This document shows, piece after piece, positions 5,588 to 5,754 of a stretch of DNA of 5,754 nucleotides. Position numbers and translations under genes: made by a program. The stretch is taken from contig DATIDP010000216.1 of the NCBI GenBank assembly GCA_035456265.1, forward strand, positions 1 to 5,754, written 5' to 3'. Each line of letters opens with the position of its first letter. Position 1 is the first letter of the stretch. A model generated the notes under the pieces. The model did no database searches. It saw only the letters and a list, made by a program, of their open reading frames with translations, and was not told where the DNA came from. Source of the DNA: DASUPK01 sp035456265 (GTDB lineage: Bacteria > Actinomycetota > Thermoleophilia > Solirubrobacterales > 70-9).

Positions 5588-5593
5588 AAGGAG
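5588..5593 (+). promoter_or_regulatory. Ribosome binding site of the DUF6325 gene
   Basis: AAGGAG, 5 nt before the ATG at 5599. It overlaps the end of a perfect 8-bp palindrome, TTCGCGAA (5581-5588). Confidence 0.75.
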
Positions 5594-5598
5594 AAGGA

Positions 5599-5754
5599 AT
5601 GGGCACCGAAGAGCTGGATGAGATGGGCCCGATCGACTACGTCCTTGTCGAATGGCCTGGGCGTCAGCCGACCGGCGAGGCAGCCCCATACCTGGTTGAC
5701 CTGGTCGAGCGCGGAATCATCCGCGTCCTGGATTTCGCCTTCATCGCCAAGGAC
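5599..5754 (+). CDS. DUF6325 family protein, 5' part only
   Basis: An open frame of 52 codons that runs off the window end with no stop. It begins MGTEELDEMGPIDYVLVEWP, continues with PTGEAAP (24-30) and DLVERGIIRVLD (34-45), and ends AFIAKD. The MGPIDY start block, the aromatic-Pro-Gly turn and the LVERGIIRVLDxxF segment match actinobacterial DUF6325 proteins as I remember them, usually about 140 residues, so roughly one third is present. The function is unknown to me. The start is supported by AAGGAG 5 nt upstream; a second in-frame ATG at codon 9 is a less likely alternative, though the family block begins there. It lies 90 nt after the LAL gene on the same strand and could be co-transcribed or separately controlled through the intervening palindrome. 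Confidence 0.82.
   Translation, partial: MGTEELDEMGPIDYVLVEWPGRQPTGEAAPYLVDLVERGIIRVLDFAFIAKD

Overview
The window looks like chromosomal DNA of a high-GC actinobacterium, possibly a soil lineage such as Thermoleophilia or Streptomyces relatives. The reasons are strong G/C bias at third codon positions, clear GGAG-type ribosome binding sites, one TTG start, a large LAL-type LuxR regulator, and small DUF7144 and DUF6325 proteins, which I know mainly from Actinobacteria. The genus cannot be fixed from the sequence alone. I see no insertion sequences, tRNA or rRNA genes, CRISPR repeats or phage genes.

Layout. (1) 6-1457, plus: a DUF2252 (COG4320) protein. (2) It converges across 43 nt with a minus-strand pair: a DUF7144-type four-helix membrane protein (2437-2048), then a 158-residue cupin of the 2,4'-dihydroxyacetophenone-dioxygenase-like family (1977-1501). 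The pair is probably one operon, with a strong hairpin in its 70-nt gap. (3) A divergent control region of 214 bp (2438-2651) holds a cluster of TCACC/GGTGA half-sites, including two copies of TCACC-N7-GGTGA, plus two GC-rich inverted repeats close to the minus-strand gene. (4) 2652-3125, plus: a second cupin, about 45% identical to the first by ungapped hand count, in which the first histidine of the metal-binding HxH is leucine. (5) 3244-5508, plus: a 754-residue STAND/LAL regulator with an N-terminal P-loop ATPase, a helical repeat region and a C-terminal LuxR helix-turn-helix. (6) From 5599, plus: the first 52 codons of a DUF6325 protein, cut by the window end.

Working hypothesis (inference): the two cupins, the membrane protein and perhaps the DUF6325 protein form a small stress- or metabolite-responsive module, controlled through the shared divergent region, with the LAL protein a natural candidate regulator. 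Neither ligand nor substrate can be read from the sequence. The features most worth a second look are the duplicated palindromic operator and the pairing of an intact-looking cupin with a ligand-depleted paralogue on opposite sides of it.
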